A stretch of DNA of 29,312 nucleotides from Chromera velia (GCA_018398765.1 JAHBMJ010001085.1:1-29312), one strand, 5' to 3'; shown: positions 12,001-22,952, counted from the first letter of the stretch. The notes: generated by a model from the letters alone, not told the origin. Translations and numbers: made by a program.

Positions 12001-14652
12001 TTTGTCACGCGGATATATCGTCTCCATGCTCTGCACATTTGTGCTGCTGCCTCCGCCTGTCGCTTTCGAGAAGCCTCGAGGCACTTACGGAGACGAAATC
12101 CCCTGCAGTGTCTCTGGATGCACACAGCTGCCTCCCACCGTCTTGCGTCAGCCTGCAGGCATGCATGGACACTATCGGGAAATTATTCGTGGATGGATGG
12201 AAACATCTCGCTTTCTCTCTGTGTCTCTCTCTCACGCAAAAAACATATGTTTTTTTCGAGTCTTTCAATTGATCATTCTCTCTCTTGTTCATCTCCTTCC
12301 ACTCTCCTTCATCTGCCTCCTGTTTTTGAGTTTTCGCAGACTCCCTCTCTCTTTTTCTCTACCCACTATCGACTGGCCCACCCACCTTTGCTTTGAACCG
12401 AACGAGGAGCGCCTCCAGACTGCAGTCACTGGAGGGGTCCCAGTCGCCCTCTGAAGCGCTCAACCCGAGAGAGTCCGCCACATGGAACAGCTGGGCCTTC
12501 AGAGTGTCGATAGGCCTCAGACGACCGCAGAAGAGGGAACGGTTTCTGTTTGTGCGACCGCTCATGACAGTCTGGACAGCCCTGCATAGAGAGTGAATTC
12601 AGACAGATCGACGGGTTTTGAGACGGATCATTATGGGAAATTGTGAATTATCCTGGTTGGACCGATTGATGTACACACAGGTAATTCGGAGAGGTTTTGG
12701 AAGGCTGATTGCGCCGAGCAAAGCCAGGTAAAGTTGGTTTCGAGGGAAAACGGCAAACTTGGTAATGAGTTTTCTTTCTAATTAGTTGATCGACCCAGGA
12801 CGACCGACGAAGATTTCAGGGCCCTTCTTTCAGGGTGAGAACTTCGTCCTTCCTTCCTTCCTTGGTGTTTTGGGCGGGCTTCGTCCTTCCTTCCTTGGTG
12901 TTTTGGCGTCCTTCCTTCCTTGGTGTTTTGGGCGGGCGGGCGCTACAAAGAGTGTTTGTTTATTTGTTGGTGTTCGAACATTCAGGCCTTGCATGCAAAC
13001 ACTTACATGTTGAATCTCTCGAAAGTGTCCAAATCGAACGACACATCTGCCACTGGCGCCTCGACTCTTTTGGGTCCCTTCTGAGTCATCACGACCGTCT
13101 TGGCGGTTCTCTGGCTCCATTGATCCCCCCCACTCAGACTCCTCCGAAAGTTCAACTGTGCCCCCTTCTGCCCCCCCTCTTCCAACTGGGCGAAGAGAAC
13201 CTCTTTGTACGCATGGGACCGAATAGGGGCAGGGGGACCGAAGGCGGAGGTTGTGGCAAGACCCAAAGCGGCAGTGGAGGCTGCCTGGTTGTATCGGGGA
13301 GTCGGGAGGTGTTTGGGAGGACGCCTATGTCCTTCCTCCTCCCACTGCTGCAATGTGCCATTGCCTGAAAAGGTCTTGGAGAATGGAGAAGAGACGGGTG
13401 AGTGTCTGGAGGTATCTACTCTTGTGTTGTCTCCCTCTCGGACTTTCCATCTTGTGTACGGGCCTGCAGGCTGACACATGGGGGCTTCGGGTCCCCTCCC
13501 TTGAGGTAGACTGACACGGGAACCTGCCACAAGCACGCAATCCAAATCGACAGGCTCTCTCATCTTCTCGTCAATCACAGAAAAGAATTCTTCGTTGCCC
13601 ACAGCAACAACAACCGTGCGCTCTCCGACTGCAAGGGGCGGCTGTGTCATCTGCAAAGAAGAGCGGTCTCTCTCTTTCCCCCCCACGTCTGCTGACCCCC
13701 CCATGGTCCGACTCGTCCCATAAAGCGGAAGAGGAGGACCGCAGCCTGCTCTTAGAATTTCGTCTCTATGTGAAAGCCAGGTTTGCTCTATGATATGCTG
13801 ACAATGAGCACTCCGGGAAGCAAAGAACGATCGTTCGGTTGCGCCCCCATGGGTCCGACTGAGGCTGTCATCGGGAGAATGAAGGGTGGAGAACGGCAGG
13901 GCATGGGCGGGATCTACGGGGAGCATCGCAGGAGGGGGGACGCCATTGGACGGGTGCACACCGTCGACCTCCAGACTGTCTTTCTTGCCTGCTCGCTCTG
14001 TTTGAGCTCCGGCAACTGCAGGGAAGAGCGTGCGCGTGTTTGCAGCAGATGGGAGTCCAGCTTGATTTGAGGGTGACCGTGCTGGCATGAAGCTTGAGCC
14101 CGTCTCCTTCAGACCCCCAATTACCCCCGCGGTCCTCCCGAACGTCCCGTGAGCAGTACTGTTGAATCCTGCTGCCTTGGTCGAATGAAAAGTGGCGAAT
14201 CCTGAGACTGTGGTCTTGAAGGGATCCACATGAAAGGTCCCCGTGGTGTTTGCAAATTGATTCTTCTCTCTCTTTCTGGACTCTGCTGGAAACGCCTCAT
14301 TGAAAGAAGCAGCCTCAGAGACGGCGGCTGGCTCTGGTGGAATGTGAATGGTCCTGCACATTTCCTTCATCCCTGAGAGACATACACGTGGGGCGACTGG
14401 ACGACTGGGGGCCTGGGGGTGTCCCCTTCCGTCCCTCGTCGCTGCTGCGTCCAGCACATACTTTCGTCTCGGAAGAAAACCTGTGACTGCCTTGTGGGGG
14501 TTCCTGTCTGCAAAGGGGGCAATGACAGATGATGTTCCCTTTTCCGAACGTCCCGGGTACTTTGCGTACTTCCCCTGATACTCCCTTGAGGGTCCGAAGA
14601 TCAAACCAGGGAAGGCGTCACAGGCGTGCTCACTCCAGCGTAGATGTGCCAT
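6074..14652 (-). CDS. Multi-IQ-motif (calmodulin-binding-like) protein of about 1,530 residues, 13 exons
   Basis: Exons: 14652-13007, 12581-12386, 12152-11995, 11677-11564, 11268-11159, 10890-10652, 10256-10055, 9838-9600, 9157-8853, 8549-8323, 8061-7979, 7721 to about 7598, and about 7040 or 7027 to 6074. Phase is continuous through exon 12; the exon 12/13 junction is unresolved. The ATG at 14652 follows an in-frame TAA. Exon 1 (548 residues) is Ser/Pro/Gly-rich and probably disordered. Exons 3-6 carry five IQ-like motifs: VCIQRHCRGFRLRK, AQMCRAWRRYIRV, TKIQAAVRGWRDRNR, VKIQRRVKIWLWSKR and VIIQRRWRQLKTE. Exons 6-7 and 10-12 are charged and helical (for example EARAEQERNQKEARAREK). The last exon has a basic KKKKKRK run, an Arg/Ser/Pro-rich stretch, then CPNC and CPKC about 20 residues apart, and an acidic tail. 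IQ motifs usually bind calmodulin or myosin light-chain-like proteins, often on cytoskeletal or ciliary scaffolds; that role here is inference. I do not recognise a named orthologue. Confidence 0.85.
7907..7968. repeat. (GGAA)n microsatellite in IQ-gene intron 11
   Basis: About 15 GGAA units with one GGGA variant, degrading to GAAA. It lies just inside the donor of exon 11 (exon ends 7979) and reads (TTCC)n on the sense strand. Confidence 0.9.
12845..12940. repeat. Three-copy minisatellite in IQ-gene intron 1
   Basis: Copies start at 12845, 12882 and 12907. Each is CGTCCTTCCTTCCTT followed by GGTGTTTTGG and, in two copies, GCGGG. Units of 25-37 bases differ by whole TTCC steps and by presence of the GCGGG end, typical of slippage. 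Confidence 0.85.
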
Positions 14653-15852
14653 TTGAGGAACTCCAGAGAGGTCGATTGAAAGTCCTTATGGAGTGCCTTT
14701 TCTGAACGTCCCTCGAATTTACATGCAGGACTTTCACGCTAAGTTTCCTTCAAGCAGAGGGTACTCCTTCACACGGGGAAAGGGGTATATAGAGAAGCAT
14801 GCAGTTTGTTTTGCAGCTGCTCGATCTCTTCACAGGCCCTGCCGTTGCTGTGGCCATGCCAAACGGTGTACGGTGTAGGTGCCGGTCGAGCGCTGGAGGA
14901 GAGTACGCAGGCACGGGTTGATGTCTTCCGTTCTCCAGCAGTGACCAACTCAGCTACTGCAGCGGCGTGGCCTACGCCGACTTCCCATTTCGTCCATTCT
15001 GGACCGTCTCTTTGATTCTATATATAGCTCTGTATCTTTCACATGCATGCATATATTACTACATGATGCGCATCTGTATATGCATGTGTGTGTATTATAA
15101 TCATAAATTAAGTTAACATACAAATATATACTTCTTTAGTGTCTCTCTGGTCCTTAATTAAGTGTAATTATATTTACGACTATTAAATGCAAATCATGTG
15201 TTGCATGCTTGCATGTTGCATGCGGAGTGCACATGTGTTGCACTGTCCGACGTCTTGCATGTGCAACAGACCCGGAAAGCTGGGCTGGGCTGAGCTTGAG
15301 GGGCATGTAACCTTTTACAAGATGCGTCCTCGGCGTGCCTCGCTTTCAATTAAGGAACTCGCACGGAGCGCGGAAGCGTTGACTAAGTGTTGTTTTGCGG
15401 ACAAACTGTTGTTTCAGCGCGCAAACAACACATGTATATATAGCAACAGCACGCAACACCGAGGCAAATGAGACCATGCAATCAGTACAATCATGCATGT
15501 ATGCATGTATGCAATAAACGGCTGTCGAGAGACCCAGCATGCAGATTGCACCTTATGATTTTCCATAGCAGAAGAGGTCGAGTAGCTGAATCATTTTCCC
15601 GAGAGCACTATATATATACTCACACAGACTTGGAGAATTACTGGCCGGTAAAACGTACTGTGCAAAAACACCAATCAACTCTCTTATCTGCTGTCACTGC
15701 TGCCACGCACATGCAACCGTTCATTCATCCGTAGCCTGGAATCCAGGTTTCGACACTTTGTGCCTCTGTGCCCCGCTGGTGATCAAGACAACACCCGCAC
15801 CCAGGCAAATACCTTGATTGATCGATTGATTAATTGATTTATACACAGACAG
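14653..15852. promoter_or_regulatory. Divergent intergenic region with TGCATG cluster and TATA-like runs
   Basis: This 1.2 kb separates the start codons of the IQ-motif gene (-) and the secreted orphan (+), so it must hold both promoters. TGCATG starts at 15044 (as the palindrome TGCATGCA), 15081, 15202, 15210, 15217, 15256, 15494 and 15502: eight copies in under 500 bases on one strand. In apicomplexans TGCATGCA is a known ApiAP2-type binding word; its use here is inference. TATATA-like runs occur near 15019, 15434 and 15609. A run of GATT/GATC words lies at 15812-15840 just ahead of the secreted gene. Transcription starts cannot be fixed from sequence alone. Confidence 0.45.
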
Positions 15853-18800
15853 ATGCACCTGCGGCATGCGACCGAGGGGGGACGGCTGCTTCTCTCCTGG
15901 GTCGTCCTCATGTGTCTGTCTTCCGCCCTTCTGACAACTCGGGGTCGGGCGGTTTCCCAGGAGGCTTCTGGTCTGCACTGCACTCTGGTGTTGACGAAGG
16001 AATTAAAGGAAATCGTGGAGGGGGGCACATGTCCAGAGGCAAGCCATTTGTTTCCGACACCTGAAGACGACGTGTTCTGGATGCTCGGACAGGGCCAGGA
16101 GACGGCAGTCGTGTTCGGCTCGGAGCACTCAGAGAATATCCTCCTCTTCCAGCCTGACGATTCGAAGATCCAGAAGGCGGTGGAAGAAGAGACACAGAAG
16201 GAGGGAGAACATGGACATTCTTCCTCTTCTTCGGCTTATTTGGATGAACCACTAGGAGGGAAGTGGGAGTTTCGATCTCTTGAGGGGGAGATCCTTGCCT
16301 CTCTATCCCGGTCTGACGTCACTCTCGACTTCCTCCTTCCACCCGAAAACGCCCTCTGGAACCTCTGCGGACAGTCTGTACATTTGCAACTGCCGTGCAT
16401 CGGTAGGTCTTTCTGCATGGGCGCATTTCGCGAAAAATGGTGACTTCTGCAAAGAACTTCCGACCCATGATGTTTGGTCTGAGATATCATGCTGCATTCA
16501 CGGGTAGGTCTCTTTATGAAAACATCAATGCCGGCTATTGGGTTGCAACGAGTTTTGTTTTCGCCTCTTTGTGGTAGGTACTGTCCGGGAGCTCCGATTT
16601 CTTGTTTTCATCATGTCACTGGCAATCTGTCTTCTCGGTATGTGTGAATTGATTTGCGTCAATGGCTTGACTGATTCCTCGTCTTTACCGCTGCATCGTG
16701 CATTCTCTCACTCACTCACTCACTCACTCACTCACTCATTCACTTATTCATTCATTAATTCATTCATGCGCATTCGTGTGTCTGTTCATTCTCCTTCGGC
16801 ACATACATGCATGCAGTGGGGTCCCAGCCCATTCATGTGGAGAACGGAGGGCAGGGGTCTCCGTGCAGTCTCTTCGGAGAGTGCGATGAGGGCCTCGAGT
16901 GCGTGGAACTCTCCATGGTCTGTCGGTCTGTCTGTCTGTCTGAGCTCTGGTACCATTTTACTGAGAGAGCGCTCCAAAAGACGAAACAAAAAAACAGAAG
17001 AGAATGCAGAAAGAGAAAAAGGAAAAGAAAAGACCATACAGTCTGTCTGCCTGTCAAGTTGGAAAGGGTAACAAGGGGCCAGTGACGTTGTTGCTTAGCC
17101 GGAGGAGAGGCGGAGACGCGGATGGAAAGGCGCCCTTGCAGACAGACTTTCGTTCCTAAATCAACAAACAACATGCAGAGAGGGATTCGGTGCTGCTTCA
17201 TGGAAGATTTCTTCGTTCACACACCGGCCATGCAGGCAGGCCTTTGACATATTGAATGGGTATCCATCCATCCATCTAGTGCCTTCCTTCCTTGCAACGG
17301 TCGGTCGATCGTCACCCACCTGGGATGCCTCTACGAAAATTCACGCAGGACCGCCTGGATAAATCTGATCTTGTGCTCACACCGCCGGGTCTTTCTTTTT
17401 GCCTTCTTCTTTTTCTTCTCTTCTCTTCTCTTTCCGTCTTTGCAGTTCCAGAAAGAGTGTGTAAAGGCGGAGGAAATTCCCGAAAACATGAGGGAGAAGA
17501 TCGTCAGAGGACCCCAGCCTGCTGCCCCTTTCACTAATTGTTTCTTCGCCCCTGAAGACAGGAAGTGTGCAGTGGAGGGCTTTTCGTGTTATCAAAACAC
17601 CCAGTGGGACGACTACGCTCAGTGCCGTCCCACAGGGGACTGTCCGAGGTCTCCTTCTCGGAGTGCAGTGAAGCATGTTGAGATGACAAAAGGAAGGCCG
17701 ACGAGTGCGGGGCAGTTGACGAGCTTAGACCTGCACAGACGCATGCAGGAGGTGGAGGCAGACCCCCAGAGCTTCACACCCATGCACAGTAGAGGGTCCA
17801 CCATTCAGTCCGTTGTACGAAAACTACAACGTCTAGACTCGTTCCAAGGCTTTCGGGAAAGTCGCCGAAGACTCTCATTTGAGGAAGGGAGGGAAAGAAG
17901 GAGACGGTTGAAGGAATGCCTCCAAGAGAAACAAAAAGAGACGGAACGGAATACACTCCATGAGGTAGCCGCTGCCCCTGACAACATGAGACGAATCCCC
18001 TTGGCGTCTTCCGACGTCACCCCTGCGATGCGTGTGGGGGTCTCTGGCGGATTGGAGGTTGAGTGTCAAGGGTCGTGGTTTGACTTTACCGAAATTCAGG
18101 CGAGGCACACAGACACCCCGCTGGAAGTAAACCCATTGGGTGAAGAAGTAGATTTCTCTTTTGAGGAGGAAGAGGAAGACAGTGATGAAATCGATATAGG
18201 ATGGTCATACGGCTGGGTGTGTGATGATCCTCTAGGCCGAACCCCGGACATAAGTCCAAGCATAGAGGGAGTAGACGAGCCGGCGGGGCAGACAGGGGGG
18301 GTGAGGAGTTTGAGGGCCGCCAGGGCAGAGATCGAGGAAGCAGGTCTGAATCCTGACATTGCGTTGGGTTCTTTTTCCTCTCTGCAGACATCTCAGCAGC
18401 AGGGGGGTTCTTTGTTGCCTTCCATGCCTACCCCCTCCCCACCTCCTGCAGAGAAGAAAATATGGTCTGGGTCCTTCAAATGTCACCCTAAGGTCCCTTC
18501 GTGGTCAGGGGCTCCTGGGTTGACGTTGGGGATCAACATCAAATGTGCCCCCTCCCTGAGCCTAGGACCAACCCTAAATTTAGGTGTGATGGTTCAACTA
18601 GGTCCCAAAATATCCACTGCTCCGGGGATTCATCTCGGCTTTACCCTCTACATGGTACCGTACTTACGATTGTCCGTGACTTACTCCAACGCAGTGAGAA
18701 TCTACGGGGCAACAATCGTCCGTTTGGCCCCCACGTCCTCTACGGGCGTGACGCTGGTCTTCGCACCCACAGTCACCGCAATGCCCACACAGTCCAGCGG

Positions 18801-20210
18801 GATATCCACAACGATTGCACCAGTGGTGTTCCTCCCTGACATTTTCGAAGACTGGGTGCTAAGGAGGACCCCTCTCCCAATCGGGAAGGTGGGTAGGTGG
18901 GTGGGTGGGTGAGGCTGTGAATCTAAAATTGGTGTGAAGAGTCGATTAATGCACATGTTTCTCTGTGTGCTTCCTCGACAGATTTCAATTTGATTTAAGA
19001 GTATGAGAAAAAAGGTGTTGTAGTCAGGAAAAGATTTTTCCTTCTTTCCGGATCTTGAAACCTTTTCTTCATTTTCTGATTAGCCGTGCCTGAACGACAA
19101 CCCCTTTAATCACCGCCTGCTTAGTTGTGTTTTGTAACTATTGAAGCATCCTGAATTGAAGACCTCTTTCGCTACGAGCCGTGCTCATACGCAATTGAAG
19201 CTTTCCCCACTCTGACCCTCCTCACCCTGCAGACACGCAAAATAGCCCAGAAGGTAGACGATCAGGTCCGAGTGGGGAAGAAGGAGGGCATTGTCGACGT
19301 CAAGGCCGTGGTTGACTTTGTGTATGAAGACCTGACACCTGTGAGGGAAATAGAGGACACCCTCGAACAAGACCTCGAGCTGCCTTCCCTACCTCCAGCA
19401 GTCGAAAAAGTTGGAATCAAAAGAAAACAGAAATTAGGGGATTACTACTCAATCAGTACATCAGTCTCAGTACGCTGTGCGAGGTACGACTACAACTATG
19501 ACCGTCCCAACGACAGGCACGTCAAGGTTCTCTACTTTGAACCTCGAGACGGCCGTCGAGGGGGTCTCTCCGAGGAGTGCATTCTTCCCTATCCCAGTGA
19601 CGTCATTCGCGACATTCCCCATCTGCCCCCCCAAGCCATCTACGGTATCAGAGCCCTGGAGGATCTAGAGTCCCTTATCCCCCCCGAAGTCCGCATTGCT
19701 GCCACCTTCCTGCTTCGAACAGTGCAGGTTGTTGGGGAGGGGCACGTGCCCAATTTCGGGAATATGCTCGTTGACTATGCGGGAGAATACTTGCCGGAGG
19801 GTGTCAGCGCTAAATTGGAAGAGATGGGGTTTGTCGGCACGCAACAGGACGTGACATACACTTTTGACCCAGAGCCCGATCCCCGCAGATTTGATCGGAG
19901 ACTCCTTGAGGCTGTGACAGCCAACGGGACAAATGCACAGACAAAAAGTAGCACCTTCTCCCCTGTGACCTTCAGCAAAGCCCTGTCAATCGCGAAAGAT
20001 CTCACCCCTTCCCATCGTTTAGGTCAATTGCCCTCTCTGTTTCCGAAGTGGTCCAAAACCTGGCAGAGAGCAGAAGCGATGGCAAAGGAGATTGCAGACA
20101 AAGCCTTCCATCTCTTTCAGGAAGGGGGCGTACCAGGGCTCCCCTCTGAAACAGTACCACTCGAGGACCTCGGGTTCAAGGGTCTTTTTCGGGGTTTGGG
20201 ACGAAAATAG
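15853..20210 (+). CDS. Secreted orphan protein of 1,023 residues with hexapeptide-like beta repeats, 4 exons
   Basis: Exons: 15853-16402, 16817-16917, 17446-18888, 19233-20210 (TAG). Phases match at all three junctions. Residues 1 to about 34 form a signal peptide: a basic start (MHLRHATEGGR), then a hydrophobic core LLLSWVVLMCLSSALL. Exons 1-3 hold a Cys-containing N-terminal region, for example CSLFGECDEGLEC across exon 2. The middle is Arg/Glu-rich (around SRRRLSFEEGRERRRR) and then strongly acidic (FEEEEEDSDEID). Residues 569-676 are six back-to-back 18-residue units, also readable as six-residue hexads such as PGLTLG, PSLSLG, PTLNLG and PGIHLG. Exon 4 encodes a 325-residue domain with no family I recognise. 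No clear C-terminal membrane anchor is visible. The gene lies head-to-head with the IQ-motif gene, 1.2 kb away. Export through the secretory pathway is well supported; molecular function is unknown. Confidence 0.88.
16705..16767. repeat. (CTCA)n/(ATTC)n microsatellite in secreted-gene intron 1
   Basis: About eight CTCA units followed by ATTC-type units, all inside the 414-base intron 16403-16816. Pyrimidine-rich on the sense strand. Confidence 0.85.
16918..16942. repeat. (TCTG)n tract that contains the exon 2 donor of the secreted gene
   Basis: The intron begins GTCTGTCGG and runs straight into TCTG units, so the splice donor is the first repeat unit. Confidence 0.75.
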
Positions 20211-20919
20211 GCACAAGAGCTGCTTGATTGACCCTCCCGAGATTTCAGCTAGAAGAGTGGGTGCATTGGCTCCCATTTAGGCGAGGTCTACTTGCGGGGT
20301 GCACAAGTTCTTTCGTAAAGGGTGCTTAGATGCGCCGCATGAGTGCGTGTCGAATTCGATCGAAGAGGAGGGCTGAACTCCATCTGAAAGGGGAGTCAGC
20401 AGGACGTACACTACTATAGAAAATGGAGGAAAGGGTGAAAGGGGAACAAAAAGGTGAACTTTGTCAGCGAAACAACCAGTTTTTATACAGATCGAGGCAG
20501 TGGACCGCCGGTTAAGATTTCATTGTGTCTTGATTTGCTTGCAAGCACCATGTTCGACTTAAGTGTTCGACATCAGGTGATACTGTCACAGACAATTGCG
20601 CCTTTCCCAGGTTATAAATTCTCTGAAGTGGACCGTGGCTCTAAAATATGAGTCGCCAATTATTTTTAAAATGATTTACTACGTCCCGATCGAATAGTAT
20701 AAAATTTAGTACCATATATAGCGTACTACATTACAGTATACATAAGCAAAAATTGAATTTAAACCACTTAGGTTACCACTAAAAAAAAAAAAAATAATTT
20801 AGGAATACATTGAATATACATGAATATTAAAATGAATGACTCACAGGGTTGCTTTGTAGGTTTAATTATTGTAGACTGTAATTTAAATTCTTGATTCTTT
20901 TACACCTAGGCGTGGATTC

Positions 20920-20958
<39 letters not shown>

Positions 20959-21083
20959 ATGTGTGTGTGTGTGTGTGTATTCTGAACGAGAATATAATAT
21001 ATAGATATACTATTTAAAAATATATTGCCTCTGTGTCTCATTTCACTTTAATACTATCCATGCTAGTTTATATATATATACTA

Positions 21084-21117
<34 letters not shown>

Positions 21118-21317
21118 AGCGAGAATATAATATATATATTTATATAGAATCCACGCTTAATTTTACACAGTGATCGACTAGGTGATCGAAGGTACACAAT
21201 GTCATGCTAATACATGCCTGAAGTACTACAGGTCAGTGTATAATATATTTAATATCAATGTATCACATTTAATACAGATCTAGCCTCTAGACGCATGTAT
21301 TTCATTGTTTAAGGCTT
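20211..21317. other. Intergenic AT-rich spacer between convergent genes
   Basis: Lies between the stop of the secreted orphan (+) and the stop of the nuclease-like frame (-), so both 3' ends and polyadenylation signals must fall here. It holds a 14-base A run near 20780 and the inverted-repeat element at 20910-21156. No coding frame is convincing. Confidence 0.6.
20910..21156. repeat. AT-rich element with 16-base perfect terminal inverted repeats
   Basis: GCGTGGATTCTATATA at 20910-20925 is the exact reverse complement of TATATAGAATCCACGC at 21141-21156. Between them lie (AT)n and (GT)n runs (20921-20978), a second (AT)n run (21069-21116), and a direct repeat GA[A/G]CGAGAATATAATATAT at 20984 and 21116. 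The whole could fold back on itself. It resembles a small MITE or an AT-rich cruciform-forming repeat lying 3' of both flanking genes. Confidence 0.5.
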
Positions 21318-22952
21318 TCAAAATACCCCAAACGAATCAATCTTTTTCTCAAAATATGATACGGCCCTTTCTAATGATGCTGGGTCCTCGACATTGAACC
21401 TGAAGGGGAGGCGGTCCCGGATTACGGATTTGGGCTTGAGTGGTCTACCTTCCATGTAGTCAAGGGCCATTCCAGTCTGTCCTACGGATCGACGTGCACA
21501 AGGATCACGTGCGATCTGTTTCATCCTAACCGAGTCAGACCAGTGAAATATGTGGAAAAAAGGGGAAGAGAGCAGGCTTGAAACATCTATGTTTTGACCC
21601 CGCCTTGCGACATGCTCTTCTCTCAACGAAAGTAGCTTCTCAAAGTTGCGAGGGGGGCCAGCAAGAAGAAAGTCGTACTCACCAACAACGTAGGGAGCCT
21701 CTCCACCTGCAAGCCTTCTTTTTGTGTTCACAAATGCTAGCGGGCCATCGCCACTCCAGAGGTACCAGGAAGGTGTTTTCAACTGAAATTTGATGACACG
21801 CGAGGGGTTATCCAGACTGAATATCATCGGTGCAACAAGATCGTATGAGAGTGTAGCACAGCGAGCATCCTGTGGGCTCAATCCTACAGCGTCAAAGAAA
21901 GGCTGAAAGAACTCTCGCGTTTTGACTTCTGTAGCAAACGTATCGTACACCTGCTCTCGCAGATGCTGCAGCTTCTGCAAAGTTACTCCTTGAGAGGAGG
22001 TTCCACCAGCAGCAAGCGCTTCGTAGTATGTAGAGAGCAGTACTTCGCGAAGGGGTCTCCCAACATGAAAGCTCTCTGAACTTGTGAAGAAGGATCTGAA
22101 AAGCTCGTGATCATGCTTCCCTCCGGACGTGATGCTCAAAAATTGCAGAGCAGAAAGATGCCTTCCGGGAAAGGCCCAAACCTTGTCATCCTCGAGGGAA
22201 ACACAAATGACGAGCATGTTCGGATAAGTACCGACATTATAGAAGCCCCAGGACACGGACTTACTACAGCGATAAGTCCCACAGCGAGTGCCTTTCACCT
22301 GGAGAGGCAAATACAGGTCTTCCTCGCACCCACACGGTTTGAATGCCATATCAGCCTTTGCAAAGTGGGGAAGAGGCGTGGCAGGCTCCTCCATTGACCC
22401 CTCCATTTCTCGGCGAATGAGGCGCTTTGCTTCGTGCTCTACTTCCATCGCGCTGGTTCCCCTCCCCGGGGTGACTAAGAGTTGTTTTCGGAGGGCCGAC
22501 TCGGACAGACGCCGGCTTGCCCCCGAAAAAATACAAACCCTTGATAGAGACGATAGAGGAGGAGCCAGAACATTGTCCTTGCCCAGAATGGGTCGACGAG
22601 TAGTCTCTCGTCTACACAGGAGCTTACACTCGGGGGAGACGGCTCGGGCAGCTACATGTTTGCTATGCTCCTGAGTGGAGCTCTTCGGACCTGACTGAGC
22701 AACCCGCGCGACCCTTGCCAAAGCAACAGGGTGATACCCTCTTTTGCTCAGCCCAAAATGTACCCCAACCTTCTGTAGCACGACAGTAATCTGCAAACGC
22801 AGTGAGCATCCATACTCCACGAGTCTCTTGCTTATGGTAAATACCGGCCTCGTCAACATGATACTCATGTTCGAAGAGCCGACAGAAATACTCCAGAACG
22901 TTGGACGCAACGAAAAACAAAAACCGGCTGGCAAATGATCAAAATCCTTCAA
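21318..22952 (-). CDS. Intronless orphan with two tandem PD-(D/E)XK nuclease-like cores
   Basis: A 544-codon uninterrupted frame. Core 1: a Glu-rich helix (around E173 and E184), D201 in KADMAFKP, then Q218-V-K220 in LPLQVKGT, followed by a hydrophobic strand NMLVICVSL and a WAFPG turn. Core 2: a helix near TREFFQPFF, D371 in SYDLVAP, then Q390-L-K392 in IKFQLKTPSW, followed by EYDFLLAGPP. The D...(E/Q)xK pattern flanked by strands is the signature of the PD-(D/E)XK nuclease superfamily, where QxK is an accepted variant. Seeing it twice suggests internal duplication. The first 168 residues are less protein-like, and M169 (codon at 22448-22446) is a plausible alternative start. The gene is intronless beside intron-rich neighbours and is flanked by repeat-like AT-rich DNA at 20640-21300 and an inverted-repeat element at 23299-23796, so a mobile or amplified origin is possible. 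That the frame is a gene is likely; nuclease activity is inference. Confidence 0.65.
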   Translation of the reverse strand: MKDFDHLPAGFCFSLRPTFWSISVGSSNMSIMLTRPVFTISKRLVEYGCSLRLQITVVLQKVGVHFGLSKRGYHPVALARVARVAQSGPKSSTQEHSKHVAARAVSPECKLLCRRETTRRPILGKDNVLAPPLSSLSRVCIFSGASRRLSESALRKQLLVTPGRGTSAMEVEHEAKRLIRREMEGSMEEPATPLPHFAKADMAFKPCGCEEDLYLPLQVKGTRCGTYRCSKSVSWGFYNVGTYPNMLVICVSLEDDKVWAFPGRHLSALQFLSITSGGKHDHELFRSFFTSSESFHVGRPLREVLLSTYYEALAAGGTSSQGVTLQKLQHLREQVYDTFATEVKTREFFQPFFDAVGLSPQDARCATLSYDLVAPMIFSLDNPSRVIKFQLKTPSWYLWSGDGPLAFVNTKRRLAGGEAPYVVGEYDFLLAGPPRNFEKLLSLREEHVARRGQNIDVSSLLSSPFFHIFHWSDSVRMKQIARDPCARRSVGQTGMALDYMEGRPLKPKSVIRDRLPFRFNVEDPASLERAVSYFEKKIDSFGVF

